Of a stretch of DNA of 64,000 bases, positions 25,084 through 34,991 are shown one piece after another. Below the pieces are notes generated by a model. The model did not search any database and was not told where the DNA came from. It was given only the letters and a program-made list of their open reading frames with translations. The DNA lies in NCBI GenBank assembly GCA_041651995.1, contig JBAZID010000001.1:248001-312000 (forward strand), written 5' to 3'. Position 1 is the stretch's first letter. Each line of letters opens with the position of its first letter. Both the position numbers and the translations under genes were made by a program. The stretch comes from Sulfuricella sp. GTDB lineage: Bacteria; Pseudomonadota; Gammaproteobacteria; Burkholderiales; Sulfuricellaceae.

Positions 25084-26004
25084 TCATTCTCCGGGACCGC
25101 GCTTATCCGGCTGTTTTCCCAGCAACAATATATTGGGGCTGCGCTCGACTTCCTCGCTGACCCGTTTGAGCGTTGCGCTTAGCTCCCGCATCTCGGTTAC
25201 CGTACGTTCCAGCTCTGGCACCACGCTGTCCGTGACCTGGGTCATGCCTCCGCTGACGCCATCGGCGGTTTTGCGTACCGCCACACTGGCACGGGAGGCA
25301 TCATTGGCCATCTTTTCCAGCGCCGCTGCGCTTTTGCTCATGCGCTCGATCAATTGCGGAAATTCGGCACTGACTTTTGCCGTGTTATCCATGGTGCGCG
25401 CGGCGCCCTGCATGGCGGCATCAATCGCATCCTTGTTTGCAGCGAGGGTGGCCGCGAGCGTTGCCATATCCGCCACCGTGCTGCGGAAGGCGCGCTGGTT
25501 TCCATCATCCAGAACGGTGCTGATACCCACGGAAATCTGGTTGAGGCTGGAAAGCAGGTCCGTGACTGCGGTATCAAGGCGGGTCAGCAACGAAGGAATG
25601 GACTTGATGACAGGGTATTTTTCGCCCGGTTTTGCCTTCAGATCCGGCGCATCGCGATTGCCGCCGCTGAGTTCAACCTGGGCGATACCGGTCAGCCCCT
25701 GGACCCGCAATACGGCCACGGTGCTTTCCTTGATCGGCGTGCCTTGCTCGATATCGAGTTCCAGGCGCACGCGTTCGCCGTGATCAAGAGAAATACGTTT
25801 GACCCTCCCGACTTCCACGCCCCGGTATTTGACCGGCGCATTGAGATTCAGCCCGGCCACCGATTCCTGCATGTAGGCCAGGTAGGTATCGTAATTCTTG
25901 CGGTATTGCGCGCCGCCGCTCAGCCACAGAATACCGGCCACCAGCGCGCCGAACAGCAATGTGACGAACAGTCCGACAATGGTGTAATTTACTTTTGTTT
26001 CCAC
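25084..26004 (-). CDS. MCE (MlaD-like) lipid-binding protein
   Basis: A periplasmic lipid-binding subunit of an Mla-type ABC system. It has one N-terminal membrane helix, the MCE domain around residues 37-115 (SVAGLNLNAPVKYRGVEVGRV), then a long helical region rich in Ala, Thr and Val to the end. GTG 26004 is preferred because GGGAG lies 5 bases before it and the product then starts METKVNYTIVG; another GTG at 26016 is possible. The start lies inside the ATPase gene. At about 306 residues it is longer than E. coli MlaD, as in PqiB/YrbD relatives with helical tubes. Confidence 0.88.
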   Translation of the reverse strand: METKVNYTIVGLFVTLLFGALVAGILWLSGGAQYRKNYDTYLAYMQESVAGLNLNAPVKYRGVEVGRVKRISLDHGERVRLELDIEQGTPIKESTVAVLRVQGLTGIAQVELSGGNRDAPDLKAKPGEKYPVIKSIPSLLTRLDTAVTDLLSSLNQISVGISTVLDDGNQRAFRSTVADMATLAATLAANKDAIDAAMQGAARTMDNTAKVSAEFPQLIERMSKSAAALEKMANDASRASVAVRKTADGVSGGMTQVTDSVVPELERTVTEMRELSATLKRVSEEVERSPNILLLGKQPDKRGPGE

Positions 26005-26771
26005 GCTTGCTCCCACGCCGCCCGGCCACGCGCCCCATGAAAATATTCACGAATGATGGGGTGTTCCGCCTGAGACAGCTCTTCCATGGTTCCAATTCCC
26101 AATACCCGGTTCTCGCCCAGCACGGCAACCCGGTCAGATACCCGCCACAGCAGGTCCAGATCGTGCGTCACCATCATGATGGTCAAGCCGAGAGATTCTT
26201 TCAAGTTCTTTACCAGTTCATCGAAGCCGCTGGCGCTGAGCGGGTCCAGCCCGGCCGTGGGCTCGTCGAGGAACACCAGCTCCGGCTCCAGCGCCAGCGC
26301 CCTTGCCAGCGCGGCCCGCTTGCGCATGCCGCCGGAAAGCTCATTGGGAAATTTGGCACCGGCACTGGCCGGCAGGCCGGTGAGCGCTATCTTCAGCGCG
26401 GCCAGTTCGTCGATCAAGCCATCATCCAGACGGGTATGTTCGCGCAGGGGCAAGCCAACATTCTCGAGTACGGTCAGCGAACTGAACAGGGCACCGCGCT
26501 CGAACATTACCCCCCAGCGGCGGCGCAGGGGCAGTACGCCCTCATCATCCAGCTCCAGCACTTCCTGGCCGAATACCTTGATAGCCCCGGAAACGGGTTT
26601 TTGCAGCAAAATGATTTCACGCAGCAGCGTCGATTTACCGCATCCACTCCCCCCGGCCAGTGCAAATATTTCACCCTGCCGTACGTTCAGACTGACATTC
26701 TCGTGGACGGTCAACGCCCCAAAACGCGTGCAGATGCGATCGACTTCGACAATGTAAGGCTGTTCGTCCAT
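25989..26771 (-). CDS. Mla-type ABC transporter ATPase
   Basis: A 260-residue MlaF-like ATPase powering lipid movement between the membranes. Walker A is GGSGCGKST, the signature is LSGGMRKRAALARALAL, and Walker B is LVFLDEPTAGLDP, with the switch His in MVTHDLD. It overlaps the permease stop by one base and the MCE gene by 16 bases. Confidence 0.93.
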   Translation of the reverse strand: MDEQPYIVEVDRICTRFGALTVHENVSLNVRQGEIFALAGGSGCGKSTLLREIILLQKPVSGAIKVFGQEVLELDDEGVLPLRRRWGVMFERGALFSSLTVLENVGLPLREHTRLDDGLIDELAALKIALTGLPASAGAKFPNELSGGMRKRAALARALALEPELVFLDEPTAGLDPLSASGFDELVKNLKESLGLTIMMVTHDLDLLWRVSDRVAVLGENRVLGIGTMEELSQAEHPIIREYFHGARGRAAWEQAWKQK

Positions 26772-27895
26772 CAGATTTTCAGCCAGCTGAAGAGCACGGA
26801 AAACACGGCGTCCATCACGATCACCAGAAAAATCGCCTGGACCACACTGATGGTTGTTTGCCGGCCCACACTATCGGCGCTGCCTCCCACCTGAAAGCCC
26901 TGAAAACAACCCACGACCCCCACGATAACCGCAAACACCAGTGCCTTGCCCAAACCGACAAGAAAGGAAGAAAGTCTGACTGCGTCCTCCAGCCTGTCCA
27001 GGAAGTCCGCGTAGTTGATTCCAAGCTGGGTCTTTGCCATCACCATGCCACCCGCAATGCCGAGAATGTCTGCATATACAGTCAGCAAGGGAACGGCTAT
27101 AAAAAGCGCCATGATCTTGGGCAACACCAGAAAATCCATGGGCGCGATCCCGATGGTGCGCATGGCATCGATCTCTTCGGTCACCTTCATGGTACCGATC
27201 TGGGCGGTAAAGGCCGAACCGGAACGCCCGGCAACGATGATGGCGGTCAGCAGGGGAGACATCTCGCGCAACATGGAAAGTCCCACCAGGTCTGCCACGA
27301 AAATGCTCGCTCCGTAGCGCGCCAACTGCTCGGCACCCTGATAGGAAACCACCACACCCATCAGAAAAGAAAGCAGGCCCACGATTGGCAGAGCTTCGAA
27401 GCCGGCACTCTGGATATTGTGCAGCAGTGGCCGGATCCTGATGCGGGAAGGCTGTCTAATGAGCCGCAACGCGGACAGGGTGGCTTCACCAACGAAGGCA
27501 AACATCATGACCACCTGCGCCATGTGGCCCGCAAATCTGCGCCCCAGACGCTCGAATAGCCCATACCGGGCAGGCTGTACCGCTTCCGCACCTTCAGCGC
27601 GTGTCGCGATCATGCCCAGCAAAGCGGTAAAGGCGGGGCTCAGCCCCTGTACTGTCAGCCGGGAACCGGCACGCTTGACTTCCCGCTCCAGCCGGTACAA
27701 CTGCCATGCACCGGCAGTATCCATTTCTTCCAGCTGGGTGCAGTCAAGCATAAGATCCTTGTCAGCCGGCCAGCTCTGTGCGCTTACCCGCCGTTTCAGG
27801 TGATCGGCGAATTGCAATATCCAGGCGCCATGACAGCGGATTACCCCCTCCGCCTCATCTATCGTAATTTCGCCCTGACTGGTTCGTTTCGTCAT
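26771..27895 (-). CDS. STAS-MlaE fusion permease
   Basis: The 374-residue protein joins two parts that are separate genes in E. coli: an N-terminal STAS domain of about 95 residues (MlaB-like, with LMLDCTQLEEMDTAGAWQLYRLE) and a C-terminal MlaE permease with about six membrane helices and the family motif around SAFTAQIGTMKVTEEIDAMRTIG. ATG 27895 is the preferred start; the frame reaches 27922 at a TTG. First gene of the four-gene lipid transport unit. Confidence 0.9.
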   Translation of the reverse strand: MTKRTSQGEITIDEAEGVIRCHGAWILQFADHLKRRVSAQSWPADKDLMLDCTQLEEMDTAGAWQLYRLEREVKRAGSRLTVQGLSPAFTALLGMIATRAEGAEAVQPARYGLFERLGRRFAGHMAQVVMMFAFVGEATLSALRLIRQPSRIRIRPLLHNIQSAGFEALPIVGLLSFLMGVVVSYQGAEQLARYGASIFVADLVGLSMLREMSPLLTAIIVAGRSGSAFTAQIGTMKVTEEIDAMRTIGIAPMDFLVLPKIMALFIAVPLLTVYADILGIAGGMVMAKTQLGINYADFLDRLEDAVRLSSFLVGLGKALVFAVIVGVVGCFQGFQVGGSADSVGRQTTISVVQAIFLVIVMDAVFSVLFSWLKI

Positions 27896-27933
27896 GTCCC
27901 GATTCTGCTTAGACGGAGGCAAAAGATCAAGGA

Positions 27934-28518
27934 TTAAGCTTGAGCCATATCCGGAAATTCCGGGGGCAACCAGCCATTAAGGATTTTTTCCGCCAAAAAA
28001 AGCCCGATCACCGTCTTTACATCGGTAATCCGCCCCACGCGTACCCATTCAATGGCTTCGTTCAATGGCATGGTGAACACCTCGAGAAACTCGTCACCGT
28101 CGCGCTGATGCATGCCCTCGGTCAATTCCTGGGCGAGAAACAGGCTCATGCTTTCATTCGAATAACCGATGCAGGGATGAATGGTGGCAACATATCTCCA
28201 CTTCGCAGCGCAATATCCCGTCTCTTCAAGCAGTTCACGCTGCCCGCAAAGCAAAGCAGACTCACCACTGTCCAGCTTGCCCGCCGGTAATTCATAGACA
28301 TCCCGGCGCAACGGATATCGAAACTGCCGCTCCATGACTACATGCCCATTAGCCAGCAAGGGAATAATGACGACCGCACCCGGATGAAGAATGTATTCGC
28401 GCTTGGCGGACTGGCCATTTGGCAGTTGAACCTGGTCTTCCTTCACGTGCAGCAAACTACCCTGATAAACGGTCCGGCTGCTTGTCTGGCTTTCTGTCAG
28501 ATCATCAGATGAGGACAT
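27934..28518 (-). CDS. NUDIX hydrolase, ADP-ribose pyrophosphatase type
   Basis: The 194-residue protein carries a full Nudix box, GKLDSGESALLCGQRELLEETGY, with all metal-binding Glu residues, and the preceding Pro-rich YELPAGKLDSG typical of ADP-sugar pyrophosphatases (NudF). ATG 28518 has GGAG 9 bases upstream. It lies 172 bases after the DUF2818-type gene and 38 bases before the lipid transport operon, all on the minus strand. Confidence 0.85.
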   Translation of the reverse strand: MSSSDDLTESQTSSRTVYQGSLLHVKEDQVQLPNGQSAKREYILHPGAVVIIPLLANGHVVMERQFRYPLRRDVYELPAGKLDSGESALLCGQRELLEETGYCAAKWRYVATIHPCIGYSNESMSLFLAQELTEGMHQRDGDEFLEVFTMPLNEAIEWVRVGRITDVKTVIGLFLAEKILNGWLPPEFPDMAQA

Positions 28519-28690
28519 TATTATCTCCGCGGTTATTTGAAGAGCACGTACAGTCGCATCGTTGCGAAACCTTGCAACCACTGTTCAGCCAGATTCTGGA
28601 TTTGTGCGAGAACGGTAACGGGAAAATTGTCTATCGCGTGCCGTGGTCAGGCAGCGCCTACACCCGAAAGCTGCGAAATTGAATGGCAAC

Positions 28691-28984
28691 CTAGCGCTTA
28701 CGCCAAAGGTAGCGGTAGGTAAAGCCGGGAAACGCAAAAACCAGGAACAGGCAGGTTGTGACCGCATAGAATTCCCATTTCTGGGAATGAAGAGGCGCTG
28801 CATTAGACTCCAGCAGCATGCTCACCCCACCCACGATAAAATAAAGCACCACAAGCTCCAGAAGGTGCCATGCGATATTTTTCTGTTTTTTCAGGGGGAA
28901 AACGAACAGCAGGCGATCAGCGATAAATGGCAGGTTTGCCGCCGCCAGGGCCAGCAACAGCAACACCGCCACACCAGTTATCAC
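28691..28984 (-). CDS. DUF2818-type membrane protein after nuoN
   Basis: A 97-residue protein with three hydrophobic helices and the motif AANLPFIADRLLFV, matching the small membrane protein that regularly follows nuoN in beta-proteobacteria. GTG 28984 overlaps the nuoN stop as GTGA, so it is translated with the nuo operon. A role in complex I assembly is often guessed from position; nothing in the sequence proves it. Confidence 0.8.
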   Translation of the reverse strand: MITGVAVLLLLALAAANLPFIADRLLFVFPLKKQKNIAWHLLELVVLYFIVGGVSMLLESNAAPLHSQKWEFYAVTTCLFLVFAFPGFTYRYLWRKR

Positions 28985-30429
28985 AGCAATGAGCGCTGAA
29001 TCGAATAAGCACAAAGCGCCATCAAAGGCTGAGGCAGAATACCAAGAGCCAGCACGCCCAATCCATTGGCACTCATCAACATGGCCATGTCACCTTCGGG
29101 ACGAATTGGCGTTACATCCTTCGGCGCGTCGAAATACATCAGTTTGATTATGCGCAGATAATAGAAAGCGCCGATAACCGAGAACAGCACGGCAGATACG
29201 ACCAGCCAGACGAAACCGGCCTGCAGGGCAGCCTGTAGCACTGAAAGCTTGGCAAAGAATCCAACTGTGGGTGGAATGCCCGCCATGGAGAACATGAGCA
29301 GCAACATCATAAAGGCATACCAGGGACTGCGCTGATTAAGCCCCTTGAAATCTTCCAGATTCTCGGCCTCGAACCCCTGGCGCGACAACAACATGATCAT
29401 GCCGAAACCGCCCAGGCTCATCAGCACATACACCAGAACATAAAACATCGATGAGCTGTAGCCGTTCAAAGTGCCGGATAGAAAGCCCAGCAGCATGAAA
29501 CCCATATGAGAAATCGTCGAGTAAGCCAGCATGCGCTTGATATTGGTTTGTGCGATGGCGGTAATATTTCCGATGGCCATGGAAAGGAAAGCCATGATGA
29601 CCAGCATGCCCTGCCAGTCCTGAACAAGCCCTTGAAAACCTTCAACCAGAAGCCGTGCAACAAAGGCAAACGCAGCAATCTTGGGCGCCGAGCCGATGAA
29701 CAGGGTCACCGCGGTTGGTGCGCCCTGGTATACATCGGGAATCCACATGTGGAAAGGCACTACACCCAGCTTGAACGCCAATCCGGCGACAATGAACACC
29801 AGGCCGAAGGTAAGTATGACGTGGTTGCCTGAGCTGTGCTGAATCACAGTCGCAATCTGGTTGATATTCAAGCTGCCCGTCGCGCCGTACAGCATGGACA
29901 TGCCGTACAGGAGCAACCCGGAAGCCAGCGCACCAAGAACAAAATATTTCATCGCTGCCTCGGTGGCTACCGCGGAATCACGCTGCAGTGCAACCATGGC
30001 GTAAAGGCTCAGGGAAAGCAGTTCCAGCCCCATGTAGAGCACCAGGAAATGATTGGCGGAGATCATCACCATCATGCCCAGCAGGGCGAACAGCGCGAGT
30101 GCAAAAAACTCGCCGCGAAACATGCCGCGCAAACTGATGTAAGTGCGTGAATATACGAGCACCACGGACACCGCGATATAACTCATCAACTTGAGCACAT
30201 CGCTCATGGCATCATCCACGAACATATTGCTGAAGGTATATTCCGGCACTGCGCCGTGTGTCGAAACCGTGATCCAGGCTGCACCCAGCAGGGTGATCTG
30301 AGACAGTGCATAGGTTACAAAGCGTGTCTTGGCTGAAAGAAACAGGTCAAGAATGAGAATCAACGAAACCATGACCAGAACAAAAATTTCTGGCAGCGCA
30401 GGGATCAGGTTGGGCATTGGAAAAGTCAT
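28981..30429 (-). CDS. nuoN: NADH-quinone oxidoreductase subunit N
   Basis: Antiporter-like proton-channel subunit of complex I in the inner membrane, 482 residues and 14 helices. Conserved membrane segments include YFVLGALASGLLLYGMSMLYG, GLAFKLGVVPFHMWIPDVYQGAPT (Lys in the proton path) and AYSTISHMGF. The start lies 11 bases after the nuoM stop. Confidence 0.96.
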   Translation of the reverse strand: MTFPMPNLIPALPEIFVLVMVSLILILDLFLSAKTRFVTYALSQITLLGAAWITVSTHGAVPEYTFSNMFVDDAMSDVLKLMSYIAVSVVLVYSRTYISLRGMFRGEFFALALFALLGMMVMISANHFLVLYMGLELLSLSLYAMVALQRDSAVATEAAMKYFVLGALASGLLLYGMSMLYGATGSLNINQIATVIQHSSGNHVILTFGLVFIVAGLAFKLGVVPFHMWIPDVYQGAPTAVTLFIGSAPKIAAFAFVARLLVEGFQGLVQDWQGMLVIMAFLSMAIGNITAIAQTNIKRMLAYSTISHMGFMLLGFLSGTLNGYSSSMFYVLVYVLMSLGGFGMIMLLSRQGFEAENLEDFKGLNQRSPWYAFMMLLLMFSMAGIPPTVGFFAKLSVLQAALQAGFVWLVVSAVLFSVIGAFYYLRIIKLMYFDAPKDVTPIRPEGDMAMLMSANGLGVLALGILPQPLMALCAYSIQRSLL

Positions 30430-30440
30430 GAAGCGGCCCT

Positions 30441-31925
30441 TTAAAGTTTACTTTGTGCCACGTGGGCGAGCAGATTATTGACCGAGGCATGCATCACATC
30501 GGTAAAGGGCAAGGGGTAAAGCCCCATCCCGAGGACGGCTACAGCCAGCAATCCCAGCACAAGAAATTCCCGCTTGCTGATATCGGTCAGGTGTTCAACG
30601 TGTGAATTGGCTATAGCACCAAAGACAACGCGCTTGTACATCCACAGGGTATAGGCCGCGCCGAAAATCAGTGTGCTTGCGGCCAGGAAACCGTACCAGA
30701 AGTTAACCTTGACTGCCGCCATAATCACCATGAACTCACCTACAAAACCACTCGTTCCGGGCAGTCCTGCGTTGGCCATGGCAAAGAGCATGAAGAAGGC
30801 TGCAAATTTGGGCATGGTGTTCACCACACCACCATAATCCGAAATTTTTCGGGTATGCATCCGGTCGTACATGACACCGACAGAGAGGAACATTGCGCCT
30901 GAGATGAAACCATGGGAAATCATCTGCACCAGCGCGCCTTCCATCCCCATCGAGTTGAAAAGGAAGAATCCTAGCGTCACGAATCCCATATGTGAAATGG
31001 AAGAGTACGCAATCAACTTCTTCATGTCATTTTGCGCCAGCGCCACAAGGCCGATATAGACCACGGCGATCAGGGACAGCGTGATCATGAATCCTGACAA
31101 GGCATGGCTGGCGTCGGGCAGAATAGGCATGGAGAAGCGCAGGAAGCCGTAGGCGCCAAGTTTCAGCATGATTGCCGCAAGCACCACGGAGCCGCCAGTT
31201 GGCGCTTCAACGTGAGCATCCGGCAACCAGGTATGGACCGGGAACATGGGAACCTTGACCGCAAATGCCGTAAAGAATGCGATAAACAACAGGATTTGCA
31301 CGTTCAGTTCTAACGGCAATTTATGGTAATCGAGAATACTGAAGCTCCCGCCTGATCTGTGATACAGGTAGATGAACGCCACCAGCATCAACAATGAACC
31401 CAGCAAGGTATAGAGGAAGAACTTGATTGCCGCGTACACCCGATTAGGTCCGCCCCATACGCCGATAGCGATGAACATGGGAATAAGCATGGCTTCCCAG
31501 AAGACGTAGAACAGTACAGCATCAAGGGCCGAAAATACGCCAATCATCAAGCCGGACATGATCAGGAATGCAGCCATGTACAGCGCGGCCTTCTTCTCTA
31601 TGACCTTCCAGCCAGCAATCACCACCAGCAAAGTGGTAAATGTGGTGAGGAGAATAAACAGCATCGAAATGCCATCCACACCCAGGTGATAATTAACATT
31701 GAATGTTTCGATCCATGTCGATTTTTCGACAAACTGCATATCACTGGTCAGGCGATTGAATCCTGTATAGAGCGGTATGCTCACCAGGAAATTTGCGGCG
31801 GCGCCGATCAGCGCAATAACGCGAGCCAATGGGGCATTCCGGTCACTGCCCGTGGCAAGCACCAGCACGCCAGCCATGATTGGCAACCAGATAACCCAGC
31901 TTAACAATGTCGAACCTTCGCTCAT
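30441..31925 (-). CDS. nuoM: NADH-quinone oxidoreductase subunit M
   Basis: Second antiporter-like subunit, 494 residues and about 14 helices. It shows the proton-path sequences MLIPMFIAIGVWGG (preceded by the essential Glu in YVFWEAM), KVPMFPVHTWLPDAHVEAPT and AYSSISHMGFVTLG. It lies 25 bases after nuoL. Confidence 0.96.
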   Translation of the reverse strand: MSEGSTLLSWVIWLPIMAGVLVLATGSDRNAPLARVIALIGAAANFLVSIPLYTGFNRLTSDMQFVEKSTWIETFNVNYHLGVDGISMLFILLTTFTTLLVVIAGWKVIEKKAALYMAAFLIMSGLMIGVFSALDAVLFYVFWEAMLIPMFIAIGVWGGPNRVYAAIKFFLYTLLGSLLMLVAFIYLYHRSGGSFSILDYHKLPLELNVQILLFIAFFTAFAVKVPMFPVHTWLPDAHVEAPTGGSVVLAAIMLKLGAYGFLRFSMPILPDASHALSGFMITLSLIAVVYIGLVALAQNDMKKLIAYSSISHMGFVTLGFFLFNSMGMEGALVQMISHGFISGAMFLSVGVMYDRMHTRKISDYGGVVNTMPKFAAFFMLFAMANAGLPGTSGFVGEFMVIMAAVKVNFWYGFLAASTLIFGAAYTLWMYKRVVFGAIANSHVEHLTDISKREFLVLGLLAVAVLGMGLYPLPFTDVMHASVNNLLAHVAQSKL

Positions 31926-31950
31926 AACTTCCCTAAATTACTTTGTTTCA

Positions 31951-33942
31951 TTACCTGACAAACAGCGAGATCATCAAAAATACGCCTATGATCATGGCAA
32001 AGGCATAGTGATAAATGTAGCCGGACTGCGCATGCCTGATCAACGCGGAAAACCAACCAACCAACCGCGCCGTGCCATTGACGAACAATCCGTCAATCAG
32101 CCAGACATCGCCAACTTTCCACAAATTCCGGCCCAGCAGGCGCGTTCCGCCAGCAAAGAAGAAGTCGTTGAAGGTATCAAGGCCGTATTTATTCTCCAGA
32201 ATGCCGGATATCAGGCTGAATTTGCGCTTGATCACCGCTGGCAGATCGGGGCGGCGGATATACAGGAACCAGGCTGTTGCTGCGCCACCAATAGCAAGCC
32301 AGAATGGCAGGGTGCCCAGCGCGTGCAGCATCATCCCTGGGACACCGTGAAAATTCTCCGCCATATGGGCCAAGCCATGGTGAGCGGCAGAAATATGAAT
32401 CGTGTCGCCAAAATAGCCGCCGAACAGCATCGGGCCAATCAGCCAGCCTGCGGCGACAGACGGAATCGCCAGTAGCAACAGGGGCAGCGTGACCACCCAT
32501 GGCGATTCGTGTGGCTCAGCCGATCCATGATGGCCGTGATCGTCATGATGACCATGTCCGGCGGAAGGCGCATGGCGGAACCGTTCCTCGCCATGAAATG
32601 TAAAGAACACCAGCCGGAATGAATAAAAGCCACCAATGAAAACACCCGCGAGAATGGCGAAATAGGCAAAGCCCGCTCCAGGGATGGTCGAAAGTGCAAC
32701 GGCCTCGATTATCGAGTCCTTCGAAAAGAAACCGGCGAATGGTGGCAGGCCGGCATTGGCGATAGCGCCGATCAGCACGGTCAGATAGGTAATCGGCAGG
32801 TATTTGCGGAGGCCACCCATGTAGCGCATGTCCTGCTGGTGATGCATGGCGATGATCACCGAACCCGCGCCAAGGAACAGCACAGCCTTGAAGAATGCGT
32901 GGGTCATGAGGTGAAACATCGCCGCAGAGTAAGCCGAGGCGCCCAGCGCGACGGTCATGTAACCCAACTGGGACAGGGTGGAATAAGCGACTACACGTTT
33001 GATGTCAGTCTGCACGATTGCTATCAGGGCCATGAACAAAGCGGTGATGGCGCCAATAACAATGACAAAGGACAGGGCTGTTTCGGACAGTTCGAACAGT
33101 GGAGACATGCGCGACACCATGAAAATACCCGCAGTCACCATGGTCGCAGCATGAATCAGGGCAGAAATCGGTGTTGGGCCTTCCATGGAATCGGGTAGCC
33201 AGACGTGCAGTGGAAATTGCGCGGACTTACCCATGGCGCCGATAAACAGCAGGATACAAATTACAGTCATCAGGCTCAAGGTTTCGCCTGGCAGCAGGCT
33301 GACGCTCAGGCCCGCCATTTCCGGAGCCAGGGCAAACACGGCTGCGTAATCAAGTGTGCCGAAATAAGCCAGTACCATACCGATACCCAGCAGAAAGCCA
33401 AAATCACCGACACGGTTGACCAGGAAGGCTTTCAGGTTGGCATAGATGGCAGTGGGCTTGGTATACCAGAACCCGATCAGCAGGTAAGACACCAAACCCA
33501 CAGCTTCCCAGCCAAAGAACAGCTGAAGGAAGTTGTTGCTCATCACCAGCATCAACATGGAAAAAGTAAACAGCGAAATATAACTGAAGAAACGCTGGTA
33601 GCCTGGGTCTTCCGCCATATAGCCAATGGTGTAGATATGCACCATGAGCGAAACGAAAGTCACTACCACCATCATCAGGGCAGACAGCCTGTCAATCAGG
33701 AAGCCGACTTCAAACCGCATTTCGCCGCTAGTCAGCCAGGTATAGACACTGCCGTTAAAGGTGTTACCTGCCAGCACATCCTGAAAAATCAACACGGACG
33801 CAATAAAGGAAACGGTTACGCCAGCAATCGTCACAAGATGAGACAGCGTTCGCCCGATCAACTTGCCGAATAAACCGGCAATTACCGCCCCGACAAGCGG
33901 GGCCAGTGGCACGAGCAGATAGAGTTTTTGCATTTCAGTCAT
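31951..33942 (-). CDS. nuoL: NADH-quinone oxidoreductase subunit L
   Basis: The distal antiporter-like subunit with the long lateral helix, 663 residues. Conserved parts are FFGWEAVGLVSYLLIGFWY, MGKSAQFPLHVWLPDSMEGPTP and AYSTLSQLGYM. A His-rich loop (HGHHDDHGHHG) near residue 470 faces the solvent and is variable in the family. Downstream of nuoK by 64 bases. Confidence 0.96.
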   Translation of the reverse strand: MTEMQKLYLLVPLAPLVGAVIAGLFGKLIGRTLSHLVTIAGVTVSFIASVLIFQDVLAGNTFNGSVYTWLTSGEMRFEVGFLIDRLSALMMVVVTFVSLMVHIYTIGYMAEDPGYQRFFSYISLFTFSMLMLVMSNNFLQLFFGWEAVGLVSYLLIGFWYTKPTAIYANLKAFLVNRVGDFGFLLGIGMVLAYFGTLDYAAVFALAPEMAGLSVSLLPGETLSLMTVICILLFIGAMGKSAQFPLHVWLPDSMEGPTPISALIHAATMVTAGIFMVSRMSPLFELSETALSFVIVIGAITALFMALIAIVQTDIKRVVAYSTLSQLGYMTVALGASAYSAAMFHLMTHAFFKAVLFLGAGSVIIAMHHQQDMRYMGGLRKYLPITYLTVLIGAIANAGLPPFAGFFSKDSIIEAVALSTIPGAGFAYFAILAGVFIGGFYSFRLVFFTFHGEERFRHAPSAGHGHHDDHGHHGSAEPHESPWVVTLPLLLLAIPSVAAGWLIGPMLFGGYFGDTIHISAAHHGLAHMAENFHGVPGMMLHALGTLPFWLAIGGAATAWFLYIRRPDLPAVIKRKFSLISGILENKYGLDTFNDFFFAGGTRLLGRNLWKVGDVWLIDGLFVNGTARLVGWFSALIRHAQSGYIYHYAFAMIIGVFLMISLFVR

Positions 33943-34006
33943 GTGTTGAGTTCTCAGCCATCAACTCCCGACCCTCACCGAGAGCCGAGCGCAGAATACT
34001 AAATAA

Positions 34007-34312
34007 CTAGCCTTTCAAATGGTCCAGGTCCTGCACGTTGATCGTTCGCAAATTGCGGAACAGCACCACCAAAATCGCCAGACCAATGGCTGCTTCGGCC
34101 GCTGCCACAGTCAGAATAAAGAAAACGAATACCTGGCCTGCCACATCATTGAGATAGTGTGAAAATGCAACGAAATTGATGTTCACTGCCAGCAGCATGA
34201 GTTCAAGGGCCATGAGCAGAACAATTACATTCTTGCGATTAAGGAAAATCCCCAGCACGCTGATGGTGAACAAAATGGCACCCAGTACCAGGTAATGGGA
34301 TAGAGTCAGCAC
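34007..34312 (-). CDS. nuoK: NADH-quinone oxidoreductase subunit K
   Basis: Three-helix membrane subunit of 101 residues with the two conserved membrane Glu residues, one in LMALELMLLAVN and one in TVAAAEAAIGLAI. It starts at GTG 34312 with AGGA 7 bases before it, 10 bases after nuoJ. Confidence 0.95.
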   Translation of the reverse strand: MLTLSHYLVLGAILFTISVLGIFLNRKNVIVLLMALELMLLAVNINFVAFSHYLNDVAGQVFVFFILTVAAAEAAIGLAILVVLFRNLRTINVQDLDHLKG

Positions 34313-34322
34313 AGGTGGTTCC

Positions 34323-34970
34323 TCAAGATTGTTTCTCCGTTTGCTGTGTAGCTTCCTGCTTTTGCATCAGCTTGGTATCCGCCGGGACTGAAACCATGCG
34401 CACACAGTCCTCGCGGCGCACTGCGATCTGATCAGCTGGATTCTGGAACTTCGTGTCCTTGCGGCGGCGCAGCGTGATTGCTATCGCAGCAACGATTGCC
34501 ACCAGAAGAACGACCGATGCAATTTCAAACGGGTACACATACTCGGTGTAGATCAGCCGGCCCAATTCCTTGGTATTGCTGTAGCCGGGGCCATGAAGAT
34601 CAGGCACACCCGCACCATTTGCCCAGAAGTTCCGGCCAGCCAGCACCACCACCATTTCCGCCGCCATCAGAACCGCCACCAGCAGGGCAAAGGGAAGATT
34701 TTTCCAGAAACCCTCGCGTAATGTATCGTAGTTGATATCCAGCATCATCACCACGAACAGGAACAGCACCATCACGGCGCCTACGTACACAAGCACCAGC
34801 ACAATGGCGAGAAACTCGGCCTGAAGCATGATCCATAGCGCTGCGGCAGTAAAAAACGACAATACAAGATACAGGGCAGAATGCACCGGATTGCGCGCAG
34901 TCACCACACGCACTGCTGCAACCAGCAGAATCGTGGCAAAAAAGTAGAAAATCAGCGTTTGCGCATTCAT
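34323..34970 (-). CDS. nuoJ: NADH-quinone oxidoreductase subunit J
   Basis: Five-helix membrane subunit of 215 residues with the conserved NPVHSALYLVLSFFTAAALW and YVGAVMVLFLFVVMML segments (the pi-bulge helix important for coupling). The hydrophilic C-terminal tail after RRRKD is longer than in some relatives. Confidence 0.95.
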   Translation of the reverse strand: MNAQTLIFYFFATILLVAAVRVVTARNPVHSALYLVLSFFTAAALWIMLQAEFLAIVLVLVYVGAVMVLFLFVVMMLDINYDTLREGFWKNLPFALLVAVLMAAEMVVVLAGRNFWANGAGVPDLHGPGYSNTKELGRLIYTEYVYPFEIASVVLLVAIVAAIAITLRRRKDTKFQNPADQIAVRREDCVRMVSVPADTKLMQKQEATQQTEKQS

Positions 34971-34991
34971 TAACTGAATCCTGTCAAAAAA

